From NCBI GenBank assembly GCA_963678855.1, contig OY787448.1, positions 1,116,001 to 1,180,000 on the forward strand: 64,000 nucleotides of DNA, given 5' to 3'. This DNA comes from F22 sp963678855. GTDB lineage: Bacteria > Bacteroidota > Bacteroidia > Bacteroidales > Bacteroidaceae. Below, piece after piece: positions 26,197 to 34,731 of this stretch. Each line of letters starts with the position of its first letter. The stretch's first letter is position 1. The notes beneath the pieces are model-generated. The model was not told where the DNA came from. It was given only the letters and a program-made list of their open reading frames with translations, and did not search any database. A program made the position numbers and the translations under genes.

Positions 26197-28896
26197 TTAG
26201 AATTGTACCTTTAGTTTCACAGAAGCTGTACGACCGTATCCGTAGAATACACGGTATGCTGTCTTCCAGTCGTGGTCTGAACCGTCCATAGCATCAGCAA
26301 TATACTCTTGATCGAAGATATTGTTGACATTACCAGAGATAGTGCTACGTAGGTCACCTAGCTTAAAGGTATAGCTTGCGAAACCATCGAATGTCCAAGC
26401 ACTTGGGATTCTCCATGGTTGGTCGTAAGTCTTTTCGCCATTGATAAGGATATCATTAGATGATACTTGGAAGTCTGCATAGTTACGGCCTTGGAAGTTG
26501 CAGTCGATACCCAACTTAAAGTCGCGGTTTACTTTGAACTTAGCACCAAGAGCTGCTGTTGTTTGTGCAGAACCACCTACCTTGACATCATCCATATTAA
26601 GAGTCATCTTAGCGTGGTCAGGAGCTTGAATACCTGAAGCTACATCGCCAGCTGCATTCTTAAGAGGTTGACCTGCTGAGTTGTAGAAATAACCTGTTGG
26701 GTTATCTGTCCATCTCCAGTCACCAATAGAAAGCATACCTGTGATATCTAGCCATTTTGTAGGGTGAGCAACGAAGTCAAGTTCAACACCTTCGTGTGTA
26801 GCGTTTACACCCGACATGTTAAGAGTTGCACGGTCACCATCTTGAAGATCGATAGAACGAGCCATTGTCTTGTTCTTCCATTGTGTGTGGTACACGTTGA
26901 TGTGTGCATCGAAGAAGCGGCTCTTGTAACCATAACCTAGCTCAGCAGAGAAGATTTCTTCGTTGACTGCATCGTCGTTGACTTGGTTGCTAGATGTAGC
27001 TGACAAGAATACACCACCTGCGAAGAATGGCGCACGGCTGATGTAACCAATGTTGGCAAAGACATTGTGGTGAGCATCGATATTGTAGTTTGCACCACCC
27101 TTCAATGTCCAACCTGTCTTGTTTACTTTATCAGACTTCGCATGTGCCTTGTCGTAGTAGAAACGACCATAACGCCATTGCGATGTTTCGTTGATCGAAC
27201 CAGCCAAGAATGTATTCAAGTTGTCCAATGTATACTCTACTTGTCCAAATACACCACCTTGAAGGATGTGGCTGTCGTAATCACGGTATACTACATCACC
27301 TACAGTAAGCTTTTCTTTCACCCATGCTGGGTCGTTAGCCATGTAGTTGTTTTCTGCTTGTACTCGGTTACGGTAGTATGTATCGACATAATAGTCACCA
27401 TCGTAAAGGTCTACGATTTCATTCGTGTGTGTACCGATATAGTAACGTGCATCAAGACCTACGTAGTACTCTAGGTTATCCGTTGGCTTTTGAGTGAATG
27501 TAGACAATAGACCATACCACTTGTGGTTGTTCTTTGAGTCTGTCATCACCATTTGAGAACCGTTTTCGCTATTAGCATTTAGTTCTTGGACTTCATCGTA
27601 TGCGAATGTACCGTCTTCCTTACGGAATTGAGTATTCAAGATACCATTGTTAGTACCATACCAAGCACCTGAGTATTCAGATGTATTCTTACCTGAATAA
27701 CCACCACCTTCACCTAGAGATACATAAAGGCTTGAAGACCATGATGTGTTTACATCGATATCCCATACGTGGTTGATAGAGAATTGTGGTTTGTGGTAGT
27801 GATTGAAGCTACCGCTACGGTGTTGACCATTCTTGTCGTAACCGAATGTAGGGTTGTACTTGTATTCGTTACCTTCACCCATATATTGTCTAGCTTCTCT
27901 CCATCCTTGGACAGTCAAACCATCGTAACGGCTACGTTGGTAGTGCTCTTGCTTCGCACCAAAACCTGTGAAAGAGATTTGGTGGCTATCGCCAAGACGT
28001 TTCGTGATATTCAAGAAGTAGTTGTAATCTACGAAGTCTGTACCTTGGATATATCCATCACCCCAGATCTTAGCACCCATAGCAGTAACCGCCCAACCAT
28101 TGTCGTTCAAACCAGTTGAGATAGAGAAACCGATACGTTGGTAACCATCATTACCCATACCGTATTCTACTTTACCACCACGCTTGCTATCTGCAGCGCT
28201 TGTGATCATATTCATTGTACCACCTACAGATGGTGAAGATACTTTAGAAGCACCAAGACCACGTTGTGTTTGCACTGTACGAGATACTGAGCTAAGCACA
28301 GTCCAGTTACTCCAGTATACGCCACCCCACTCCATGTCATTCATAGGGATACCGTTGACCATAACGGCCACGTTGGCACTTTGGAAACCACGCATGTTGA
28401 TCTTAGAGTCACCATACCCTCCGGCACCCTTAGTAACATACACACCTGGTGTTGATTTCAAAATTTCTGGAAATTCTTGAGTACCCAGTTTCTCTTCAAT
28501 CATCACTGGATCTACAGTAGATACAGCAACTGGGGTTTTACGTGCTACGGCAATTTGTGACGTGATGGTTACATCGGCTAGGGCGATAGCGTCTGCTTTC
28601 AATTTGATCACGCCTAGGTTGATATCGCCTGTACGAGTTATCTTACGTACTTCGTCTTTATAACCTACATACTTGATTACAATGCTTTGTCCACGATCTA
28701 CACTAAGCGTGAAGTATCCATCATAATCTGTTACAGCTCCAGTTGAGGTGCCTTGTACCATGACTGCTACGCCGATAAGCGGTTCACTTGATTCGTCATC
28801 TACAATTTGTCCTCGAACTTTAGTCACTTGCGCCATTGCGGTTGTCGTCAATGTAACGAGCAACATGGCTAGAAACAACAATCGTCTCTTCATCAT
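26197..28896 (-). CDS. TonB-dependent receptor with carboxypeptidase-like N-domain
   Basis: An 899-residue outer-membrane receptor. A signal peptide (MMKRRLLFLAMLLVTLTTTAMAQ) is followed by a CarboxypepD_reg-like domain (about 25-105: VRGQIVDDESSEPLIGVAVMV) and a plug domain (about 120-235: EFPEILKSTPGVYVTK, INMRGFQSANVAVMVNGIPMND). The barrel ends SVKLKVQF with the terminal Phe expected for Bam-dependent insertion. The plug resembles siderophore- and metal-type receptors more than SusC. It heads a two-gene operon with the lipoprotein at 24073-26166, from a promoter at 29031-29038 whose upstream region carries the TGTAACA direct repeat. The substrate cannot be assigned. Confidence 0.93.
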   Translation of the reverse strand: MMKRRLLFLAMLLVTLTTTAMAQVTKVRGQIVDDESSEPLIGVAVMVQGTSTGAVTDYDGYFTLSVDRGQSIVIKYVGYKDEVRKITRTGDINLGVIKLKADAIALADVTITSQIAVARKTPVAVSTVDPVMIEEKLGTQEFPEILKSTPGVYVTKGAGGYGDSKINMRGFQSANVAVMVNGIPMNDMEWGGVYWSNWTVLSSVSRTVQTQRGLGASKVSSPSVGGTMNMITSAADSKRGGKVEYGMGNDGYQRIGFSISTGLNDNGWAVTAMGAKIWGDGYIQGTDFVDYNYFLNITKRLGDSHQISFTGFGAKQEHYQRSRYDGLTVQGWREARQYMGEGNEYKYNPTFGYDKNGQHRSGSFNHYHKPQFSINHVWDIDVNTSWSSSLYVSLGEGGGYSGKNTSEYSGAWYGTNNGILNTQFRKEDGTFAYDEVQELNANSENGSQMVMTDSKNNHKWYGLLSTFTQKPTDNLEYYVGLDARYYIGTHTNEIVDLYDGDYYVDTYYRNRVQAENNYMANDPAWVKEKLTVGDVVYRDYDSHILQGGVFGQVEYTLDNLNTFLAGSINETSQWRYGRFYYDKAHAKSDKVNKTGWTLKGGANYNIDAHHNVFANIGYISRAPFFAGGVFLSATSSNQVNDDAVNEEIFSAELGYGYKSRFFDAHINVYHTQWKNKTMARSIDLQDGDRATLNMSGVNATHEGVELDFVAHPTKWLDITGMLSIGDWRWTDNPTGYFYNSAGQPLKNAAGDVASGIQAPDHAKMTLNMDDVKVGGSAQTTAALGAKFKVNRDFKLGIDCNFQGRNYADFQVSSNDILINGEKTYDQPWRIPSAWTFDGFASYTFKLGDLRSTISGNVNNIFDQEYIADAMDGSDHDWKTAYRVFYGYGRTASVKLKVQF

Positions 28897-29030
28897 GAAT
28901 AAAATAGTTTAGTTAATCCTTAGGTTTAGTCTAGTGATTATTAGTACGGTTAAGCCAGTATAGTTTAATCTGTAAGTAAAAAATAAGGGCTTTCCTAACA
29001 ATGACCATCCCTATGTTATAATACACAGCA

Positions 29031-29038
29031 CAAAGATA
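29031..29038 (-). promoter_or_regulatory. -7 promoter element for the TonB receptor-lipoprotein operon
   Basis: CAAAGATA on plus is TATCTTTG on minus, 135 bp upstream of the receptor ATG. The -33 region has no TTTG and is occupied by the TGTAAYA direct repeat. Confidence 0.7.
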
Positions 29039-29058
29039 TACAAAAAAACAATAGTCTA

Positions 29059-29076
29059 TATTACATTATTGTTACA
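29059..29076 (-). promoter_or_regulatory. candidate operator overlapping the -33 region of the TonB receptor promoter
   Basis: On the minus strand TGTAACA (29076-29070), AATA, TGTAATA (29065-29059): two 7-bp units exactly 11 bp apart. It ends 20 bp upstream of the -7 element, where the -33 element would be, the usual place for a PhoB-type activator site. Confidence 0.5.
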
Positions 29077-29155
29077 TTTTAGGTATTGTCGAACAAGAAA
29101 AGGGATGTTGTAAAATATTTTTCCTTAATTCGGCCCTAAATAACTAACAAAACCA

Positions 29156-29201
29156 AAGGAGGTTAGAAATTCCACTGAATATGGACTGTTCTAGCCTCCT
29201 T
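29156..29201 (-). terminator. terminator after ettA
   Basis: A 12-bp inverted repeat (AAGGAGGTTAGA / TCTAGCCTCCTT, one wobble) with a T-rich segment on the minus strand, 38 bp past the ettA stop. Confidence 0.7.
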
Positions 29202-29238
29202 AAATAAAATCTATTGCAATGTCGTACATCGCTGTTGC

Positions 29239-30927
29239 TTAGTCTTGTGTCAACTTACGATAACGCACACGTTTTGGCTCTTCATTACCAAGACGCTTAA
29301 TCTTATGCGCTTCGTATTCTGAGTAGCTTCCTTCATAATAGTAGACTTCACTATTTCCTTCAAAAGCAAGGATGTGTGTACAAATACGATCTAAAAACCA
29401 ACGGTCGTGACTAATCACTACAGCACATCCTGCGAAGTCTTCCAAACCTTCTTCAAGAGCACGAAGTGTATTCACGTCGATATCATTGGTTGGCTCATCA
29501 AGAAGCAATACGTTACCTTCTTCTTTTAAGGCCATAGCTAGGTGAAGGCGGTTACGTTCACCACCAGATAGGACACCAGCTTTCTTCTCTTGATCACCAC
29601 CACTAAAGTTGAAGCGACTCAAGTATGCACGGGCATTGATATCGCGGTTACCCATACGAATCAAATCATTACCACCAGAGATAATTTCGTAGATACTCTT
29701 TTCTGGATCAATATCTTTATGTTGTTGGTCAACGTAAGAGACTTTGACTGTTTCACCGACATCGAATGTACCAGCATCAGCTTCTTCTAGTCCCATAATC
29801 ATACGGAAAAGAGTGGTCTTACCAGCACCATTAGGACCAATTACACCGACAATACCATTTGGAGGAAGAGTAAAGTTCAGATCATCAAACAATAATTTCT
29901 CACCATATGCTTTCTTCACATGTTGTACGTCGATAACTTTATTACCAAGACGTGGACCATTTGGAATAAAGATCTCAAGCTTTTCTTGCTTTTCTTTCAC
30001 ATCTTCGTTCATCAGCTTATCATAGCTGTTCAAACGGGCCTTACCTTTGGCTTGACGTGCTTTAGGGGCCATACGTACCCATTCCAACTCGCGTTCAAGT
30101 GTCTTACGACGCTTACTAGCAGTCTTTTCTTCCATCTCCATACGCTTGGTCTTTTGCTCCAACCAAGAAGTATAGTTACCCTTCCATGGAATACCTTCAC
30201 CGCGGTCAAGTTCAAGAATCCAACCAGCTACGTGATCTAGGAAGTAACGGTCGTGGGTAACGGCAATAACCGTACCTTCGTACTGTTGTAGATGTTGCTC
30301 CAACCAATCGATAGATTCTGCATCCAAGTGGTTGGTAGGCTCATCAAGCAGCAATACATCTGGCTTAGAAAGCAATAGACGACAAAGTGCTACACGACGA
30401 CGCTCACCTCCAGATAGAAATTCTACCTTTTGGTCTTCTGGTGGGCAACGAAGGGCATCCATCGCACGTTCTAGTTTGCTGTCGATGTTCCATGCATCTG
30501 TTGCATCGATGATATCTTGAAGTTCTGCTTGGCGGTCAAACAGAGTTTGCATCTTGTCTGGATCTTCGTAATACTCAGGCAAACCAAATTTTTGGTTGAT
30601 TTCTTCATATTCGTTCAAAGTATCCACAGTAGATTGAACACCTTCCATCACCACTTCTTTGACAGTCTTGTTGTTGTCAAGCTGTGGCTCTTGTTCTAGG
30701 TATCCCACTGAGTATCCTTGAGATGAAACGACTTCTCCCTGGTATTCTTTTTCAATACCTGCGATAATTTTCATCAAAGTAGATTTACCTGAACCATTCA
30801 AACCGATGATACCAATCTTGGCACCATAGAAGAAAGAAAGGTAAATATTATTCAGTACTTTCTTATTTTGTTGGAAGGCTTTGCTTACGCCTACCATCGA
30901 AAAGATAATTTTCTTATCGTCACTCAT
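29239..30927 (-). CDS. ettA: energy-dependent translational throttle protein EttA (ABC-F)
   Basis: A 562-residue soluble ABC-F ATPase that binds the ribosomal E site and gates early elongation according to energy status. The first Walker A (GLNGSGKST) is at 42-50, the first signature LSGGERRRVALCRLLL near 168, and Walker B LLLDEPTNHLD follows. The arm/linker WKGNYTSWLEQKTKRM lies between the domains. The second NBD has GPNGAGKTT, LSGGERNRLHLAMAL and LLLDEPTNDID. Its start (LNNIYLSFFYGAKIGIIGLNGSGKST) closely parallels E. coli EttA and separates it from Uup and YheS types. It lies 12 bp downstream of coaE, last in the nusB operon. Confidence 0.93.
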   Translation of the reverse strand: MSDDKKIIFSMVGVSKAFQQNKKVLNNIYLSFFYGAKIGIIGLNGSGKSTLMKIIAGIEKEYQGEVVSSQGYSVGYLEQEPQLDNNKTVKEVVMEGVQSTVDTLNEYEEINQKFGLPEYYEDPDKMQTLFDRQAELQDIIDATDAWNIDSKLERAMDALRCPPEDQKVEFLSGGERRRVALCRLLLSKPDVLLLDEPTNHLDAESIDWLEQHLQQYEGTVIAVTHDRYFLDHVAGWILELDRGEGIPWKGNYTSWLEQKTKRMEMEEKTASKRRKTLERELEWVRMAPKARQAKGKARLNSYDKLMNEDVKEKQEKLEIFIPNGPRLGNKVIDVQHVKKAYGEKLLFDDLNFTLPPNGIVGVIGPNGAGKTTLFRMIMGLEEADAGTFDVGETVKVSYVDQQHKDIDPEKSIYEIISGGNDLIRMGNRDINARAYLSRFNFSGGDQEKKAGVLSGGERNRLHLAMALKEEGNVLLLDEPTNDIDVNTLRALEEGLEDFAGCAVVISHDRWFLDRICTHILAFEGNSEVYYYEGSYSEYEAHKIKRLGNEEPKRVRYRKLTQD

Positions 30928-30939
30928 ATGATTACATTA

Positions 30940-31584
30940 TTAAGAGGTTTCTTCTTTATGTTTATTCTGAAGTTCACGCACCAACCAACTGACTTGAGGA
31001 ATAACAGGATGTTTATCGTCACATAGGATAATCTTGTCGACTTTCTCACGGCGGGCATCATCATCCATCTGTTTGCTCATGCGAGCTTCTATCTGGTCCT
31101 GGCTTACACGGTCTCGCTTCATAGCTCTTTCAAGGCGTAGTGACTTGGGAGCATCAACAAGTATAGTCAAATCAACTAGACTGTCAAATCCTGATTCAAA
31201 CAAAATGGCAGCTTCGATAGCGACGATACGCTTGCCACTTTGGCGCTGATTGGTAACCCATTGAGCAAAGTCTTGTGCTACTGTGCCATGCACTATTCTG
31301 TTGACTGCAAGCACATGCTCTTTGTCTGCAAACATCCATTGAGCGAAGCGGACTTTATCAAGTGCACCGTCGGGATACACATTCTCACCGACCAAGTCGC
31401 AAAGTTGTTCTCGAAGCGACTCATGGGTGTTCATTAAACGTTTGGCTTCCGTATCGGCATCGTACACAGGAACATCATGCATGGTAAAAAGGCGACTGAC
31501 CACACTCTTACCGCTGCCGATACCTCCAGTAATCCCCAACACTTGGGCACCATTATTATTCGATATACTTTTGCTCATATACAT
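30940..31584 (-). CDS. coaE: dephospho-CoA kinase
   Basis: A 214-residue kinase catalysing the last step of CoA synthesis (3'-phosphorylation of dephospho-CoA). The P-loop lies in LGITGGIGSGKS (about residues 16-27), followed by the VPVYDADTEAKRLM lid region. The body has QWMFADKEHVLAVNRIVH and VAIEAAILFESGFDSLVDLTILVDAP. Two in-frame ATGs (31584 and 31578) are possible. The gene overlaps the end of the upstream ybbR-like gene by 29 bp, so translation is likely coupled. Confidence 0.96.
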   Translation of the reverse strand: MYMSKSISNNNGAQVLGITGGIGSGKSVVSRLFTMHDVPVYDADTEAKRLMNTHESLREQLCDLVGENVYPDGALDKVRFAQWMFADKEHVLAVNRIVHGTVAQDFAQWVTNQRQSGKRIVAIEAAILFESGFDSLVDLTILVDAPKSLRLERAMKRDRVSQDQIEARMSKQMDDDARREKVDKIILCDDKHPVIPQVSWLVRELQNKHKEETS

Positions 31585-32563
31585 AATCGACTTCTTTAGG
31601 GTAGATATCTATGACTTCCACATCTTTCGGATGAGACAGTATCTGAACAGGGTAACTGGTTTGTAGTCTATCTAACAACAAAGAGTTATAATCGGCTCCA
31701 GCAGTAAAATCGGTCGCCGTGACCTCTTTAGCAGTAGTAACACTCATTTTACAAGTGACTTTGACAGCACCTGGAAAGGAACGAAGACATAAATCTGTTG
31801 GAAAGTTTATTCCAATGAGATTCACATCAAAGGTCTTATGAACATACATCTCGACAGGGAAAGTAGCTTGAACGGTGTGTTGCAGCAATTTGATGCGGCG
31901 ACTTTTAGCCAAGCGCATAGTGATTGTGGTCGTATCGCGCAAATTATTGACTCGAGTATATTGAGTATAAATGGCATTTAGCGAATCGACTATATCTGCA
32001 GGTGCTACAACTTCGACTGAATCTGGATGGAAGATAGTATCAGTCACTTGATACATCTTATCGGCATGTACTTGTCCTCTAAATCGCACAGCAACTCTAC
32101 TACGCAAACCAGATGAATACTGATACTGCAATATCTGAGGATAGTACTGTTGGATTTCGGATGTGGACGCAATATACTGACGTATGCTTTTTTCTACCAA
32201 ATCAGACGAAAAGGTATAAGTACCCGTCGTTTGAAGCATAGATGCATAGTGAAAACGTATCGTGTCTGGATGATGATCCCAACTGCGATCGAGCAGTTTG
32301 TACTTCTTGTCCATTAAAGTGACACGTAAAGTCTTCGGCAAAGAGTCGACTATATATGTCTCTTCGGGCACGCCTTCTAAGACCACGGGGAAGGTAAAGG
32401 TAGCTTCGCCACTCTGATTGAATGTCTGAAGCAGCCAATACATCATGGCCAAAAACACAAAAAACAGGTAACGCAAGATTTCCTGTACCCATTTAGTAGA
32501 GAAAAACCTGCGCCCCTGTATCCAAAATTTTCTGATATCTTTATGCTCCAATCTCATGGGCAC
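31556..32563 (-). CDS. YbbR-like (CdaR-type) membrane-anchored protein
   Basis: A 335-residue protein with a short basic N-terminus, one transmembrane segment (about 28-46: ILRYLFFVFLAMMYWLLQ) and a beta-rich extracytoplasmic part with repeated YbbR-like modules (VVLEGVPEETYIVDSLPKTLRVTLMDKK; VEVVAPADIVDSLNAIYT). In Gram-positive bacteria YbbR/CdaR regulates the diadenylate cyclase CdaA. Bacteroidota carry this shorter form in the nusB-yajC-ybbR-coaE cluster, and no cyclase gene is present in this window. The role here is therefore inferred only from the family. Confidence 0.85.
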   Translation of the reverse strand: MPMRLEHKDIRKFWIQGRRFFSTKWVQEILRYLFFVFLAMMYWLLQTFNQSGEATFTFPVVLEGVPEETYIVDSLPKTLRVTLMDKKYKLLDRSWDHHPDTIRFHYASMLQTTGTYTFSSDLVEKSIRQYIASTSEIQQYYPQILQYQYSSGLRSRVAVRFRGQVHADKMYQVTDTIFHPDSVEVVAPADIVDSLNAIYTQYTRVNNLRDTTTITMRLAKSRRIKLLQHTVQATFPVEMYVHKTFDVNLIGINFPTDLCLRSFPGAVKVTCKMSVTTAKEVTATDFTAGADYNSLLLDRLQTSYPVQILSHPKDVEVIDIYPKEVDYVYEQKYIE

Positions 32564-32568
32564 TAAGA

Positions 32569-32898
32569 TTACTTAGACTGTAGTGCTTCTGCTGAGGCAA
32601 ATACTGAGTTCTTGTCAATCTTCACGTTTACCTTATCAGAAATAGTAACAACTAGGTGATCATCGTGAATCTCTTTTACTACGGCGTGAATACCGCCAGC
32701 AGTCATCACTTGGCTTCCTACGTCTAGAGACTTACGGAAGTTATTGATTTCTTTTTGTTTTTGATTTTGTGGGCGGAAAATGAAAAAATACATGATAGCA
32801 AACATAGCTACTAGCATGATGATGCTACCGTATTGTTGCAGGAATCCACCTTCGACAGCCTCTCCGGCTACCTGTAAAAATGTCAATGAAGTTGTCAT
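32569..32898 (-). CDS. yajC: preprotein translocase subunit YajC
   Basis: A 109-residue small inner-membrane protein associated with the SecDF complex. It has one transmembrane helix (about 25-43: SIIMLVAMFAIMYFFIF) followed by the invariant RPQNQKQKEI motif and a short cytoplasmic domain with VGSQVMTAGGIHAVVKEI. Length and order are typical. It lies between nusB (19 bp upstream) and the ybbR-like gene (5 bp downstream). Confidence 0.97.
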   Translation of the reverse strand: MTTSLTFLQVAGEAVEGGFLQQYGSIIMLVAMFAIMYFFIFRPQNQKQKEINNFRKSLDVGSQVMTAGGIHAVVKEIHDDHLVVTISDKVNVKIDKNSVFASAEALQSK

Positions 32899-32917
32899 AG
32901 TTTATCTTATTAAATAG

Positions 32918-33796
32918 TTATCTTTTTTTTATAGCTCCCTCATCCACCAAGCGTAAGTTGATATTGTCAAGCGTACCGTTGACAAACCCTGGACTATTAC
33001 GTGTTGAATAAATCTTAGTCAATTCTACAGCTTCATTGATAGTGACACTAAATGGCACGTCAACAAAAGCAAAGAACTCCGCAATGGCTGTTTGCATAAT
33101 CACAACATCCATCAAGGCCAAACGATCGATACTCCAGTTGCTCAACTGGTCTTGAATCAATCGACGATAAGATTCTTCATTTAGAATTGTTTTATGGAAT
33201 AATTTTAGAGCAAAATCACGGTCGGCAGGATTAGAGAATTCAGGAAGCAACTCTGCTTCTTCTCCTTGTTCTTCCTCTAGACGCTTGATAGTCTTTAGTA
33301 CGAATGTATCAACAATCTCTTTGTCGTCATTCCAATAAAGGCTCATTTCTTCTAGTACTTCGTCGATAGCTTCGTTGTTAAAGACCATTGTCTTATAGGT
33401 CTTGCGCCAAAACTCTCTATCCAACTGGAAGCTTGGCTCTGTCTCGGCAACATATTCTCCATATGTTTGGGTAGCCAAAATTTGGTCATGCAATTTCTTA
33501 ATGATACCAGCTTGTCCTTTCCAAGTTCTATTTTGAGTTTCTTTGTACGCTAGAAGCTGTTTATTTGCTCCCAACTGTGCCGCAAAGCGGTTTGTAGCTA
33601 GTTTTGAGTCTGGGTTAAGCTTTTGTTCATACTCAGTAATTTCCACCATCAATAGAAGTAGATACTGGTACAAATCATATGCTTTAGACAGGCTGAAGAG
33701 CAACTCTTTCTCCGCCGAGTCTAGATTTTTTCCGTTTTGATAGAAGGCATACACTAGCTGTACAACCTTGGCACGGATAATAGCTCTGTTAATCAT
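32918..33796 (-). CDS. nusB: transcription antitermination factor NusB (long form)
   Basis: A 292-residue RNA-binding factor of the rRNA antitermination complex. The start MINRAIIRAKVVQLVYAFYQNG keeps the NusB N-terminal helix, and the C-terminal half carries the conserved IDRLALMDVVIMQTAIAEF and VTINEAVELTKIYSTRNSPGFVNGTLD. It is about twice the length of E. coli NusB (139), with an inserted helical middle, as is usual in Bacteroidota. It is first gene of the nusB-yajC-ybbR-coaE-ettA operon and has a promoter at 33824-33831. Confidence 0.95.
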   Translation of the reverse strand: MINRAIIRAKVVQLVYAFYQNGKNLDSAEKELLFSLSKAYDLYQYLLLLMVEITEYEQKLNPDSKLATNRFAAQLGANKQLLAYKETQNRTWKGQAGIIKKLHDQILATQTYGEYVAETEPSFQLDREFWRKTYKTMVFNNEAIDEVLEEMSLYWNDDKEIVDTFVLKTIKRLEEEQGEEAELLPEFSNPADRDFALKLFHKTILNEESYRRLIQDQLSNWSIDRLALMDVVIMQTAIAEFFAFVDVPFSVTINEAVELTKIYSTRNSPGFVNGTLDNINLRLVDEGAIKKR

Positions 33797-33823
33797 ATAG
33801 TCATCCTTTTGAATATTCAGCTA

Positions 33824-33831
33824 CAAAAGTA
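33824..33831 (-). promoter_or_regulatory. -7 promoter element for the nusB operon
   Basis: CAAAAGTA on plus is TACTTTTG on minus, 28 bp upstream of the nusB ATG. Confidence 0.65.
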
Positions 33832-34020
33832 GTGAAATAAGTAGAGACCCAAAAAGAATTCATAAAAATAATTGGAATAAAAACTCTTTTTCCGCCAATA
33901 GCCATCGACAATATGAAATCCACTCATAGTTAGGGACATAAAAAAAGACACCCTGATTTAGAGCACCTTTATCACATTTACATATAAAAGTAAACAGACT
34001 AGCGTTTTTTATTTACATAC

Positions 34021-34253
34021 AAAAAAAGAGGAGTTTACCAAGAAAACACTTGATATACTCCTCTCTTTTTCACAAAGGATATAAGTTCCGCACTGGGTTG
34101 GATGGAACTCCTGAAGAACAGGATTTGAGTGCCCCCAAACTTTGTAATCCGCTCATTCCGAAGAATCACGGCCCGCCATCGTAAGGGTAAGCTTGCTCGG
34201 TTTAATTAGTATAAATGTAGAATTCCCCAATCTGAACCAGCGCGGTTTAGCTT
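34021..34253 (-). ncRNA. ssrS: 6S-like RNA (Bacteroidales-1 RNA), downstream of rplT
   Basis: A stretch of about 230 nt without a protein gene, bounded by a TATATTTG promoter (34260-34267) and a hairpin terminator with a T run (34027-34064). As minus-strand RNA its two ends pair (CCGCGCTGG, plus 34237-34245, with CCAGTGCGG, plus 34088-34096). Inside that, TTGG/CCAA and GGAA/TTCC helices continue the rod. A large unpaired middle follows, and an apical ATTC-TTCG-GAAT hairpin (34155-34166) closes it. A closing rod, central bubble and apical stem are the 6S RNA fold, which sequesters RNA polymerase. The published Bacteroidales-1 motif is described with exactly this setting (own promoter, terminator, next to the L20 gene), and I recall it later being proposed as the 6S homologue. 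The 5' end is estimated from the promoter. Confidence 0.8.
34027..34064 (-). terminator. two-part hairpin terminator of the 6S-like RNA
   Basis: Outer stem AGAGGAGT / ACTCCTCT, inner stem CAAG / CTTG, then seven T on the minus strand. Confidence 0.85.
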
Positions 34254-34259
34254 ACATGA

Positions 34260-34267
34260 CAAATATA
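34260..34267 (-). promoter_or_regulatory. -7 promoter element of the 6S-like RNA
   Basis: CAAATATA on plus is TATATTTG on minus. It lies between the rplT stop (34336) and the RNA, so the RNA can be made independently of rplT. Confidence 0.75.
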
Positions 34268-34335
34268 CATAGTAACTTTGAAATGACCAAATATATCTGC
34301 GCTTTTAACATAACCTATTCGCTAGGAATAGTTAT

Positions 34336-34680
34336 TTACTTTACCTTTTCAACGATAGCTTTGAACGCCTCTGGGTGATTCATTGCTAGGTCAGCAAGGA
34401 CCTTACGGTTGATTTCGATACCGTTCTTGTGCAAAGCACCCATCAAACGAGAATAAGACATACCCTCTAGGCGAGCTGCAGCATTGATACGCTGAATCCA
34501 AAGTGCACGGAATGTACGCTTTTTGTTCTTACGATCACGGTAAGCATAAGTCAAACCTTTTTCCCAGGTATTCTTTGCTACTGTCCACACGTTCTTACGT
34601 GCACCAAAATAACCTTTGGTAAGTTTAAGAATCTTCTTTCTACGAGCTCTTGAAGCTACATGATTTACTGATCTTGGCAT
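34336..34680 (-). CDS. rplT: 50S ribosomal protein L20
   Basis: A 114-residue large-subunit assembly protein. It starts MPRSVNHVASRARRKKILKLTKGYFGARKNVW, the invariant L20 N-terminus, and ends with the globular SYSRLMGALHKNGIEINRKVLADLA. It is last coding gene of thrS-infC-rpmI-rplT. No hairpin terminator is visible after it; the 6S-like RNA gene follows on the same strand, so some 6S-like RNA could arise by read-through and processing. Confidence 0.98.
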   Translation of the reverse strand: MPRSVNHVASRARRKKILKLTKGYFGARKNVWTVAKNTWEKGLTYAYRDRKNKKRTFRALWIQRINAAARLEGMSYSRLMGALHKNGIEINRKVLADLAMNHPEAFKAIVEKVK

Positions 34681-34731
34681 AGTTTAAATTTTTCTTTAGA
34701 GTTAAAATACTGCTTTCTGATAAGCTCACGC

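Larger units (their letters stand above)
28897..29238. other. intergenic region upstream of the second TonB receptor gene
   Basis: Contains a 5' untranslated region of about 130 nt with no riboswitch consensus that I recognise (no B12-box-like element), the -7 element at 29031-29038, the direct repeat at 29059-29076 and the ettA terminator at 29156-29201. Confidence 0.7.

Noticed and set aside
28897..29030. Possible cobalamin or other riboswitch in the TonB receptor leader
   Set aside because: No B12 box or other recognisable riboswitch core is present; only AT-rich sequence is seen.
31556..31584. Frameshift at the coaE-ybbR overlap
   Set aside because: Both proteins are full length with proper motifs; the 29-bp overlap is ordinary coupling.
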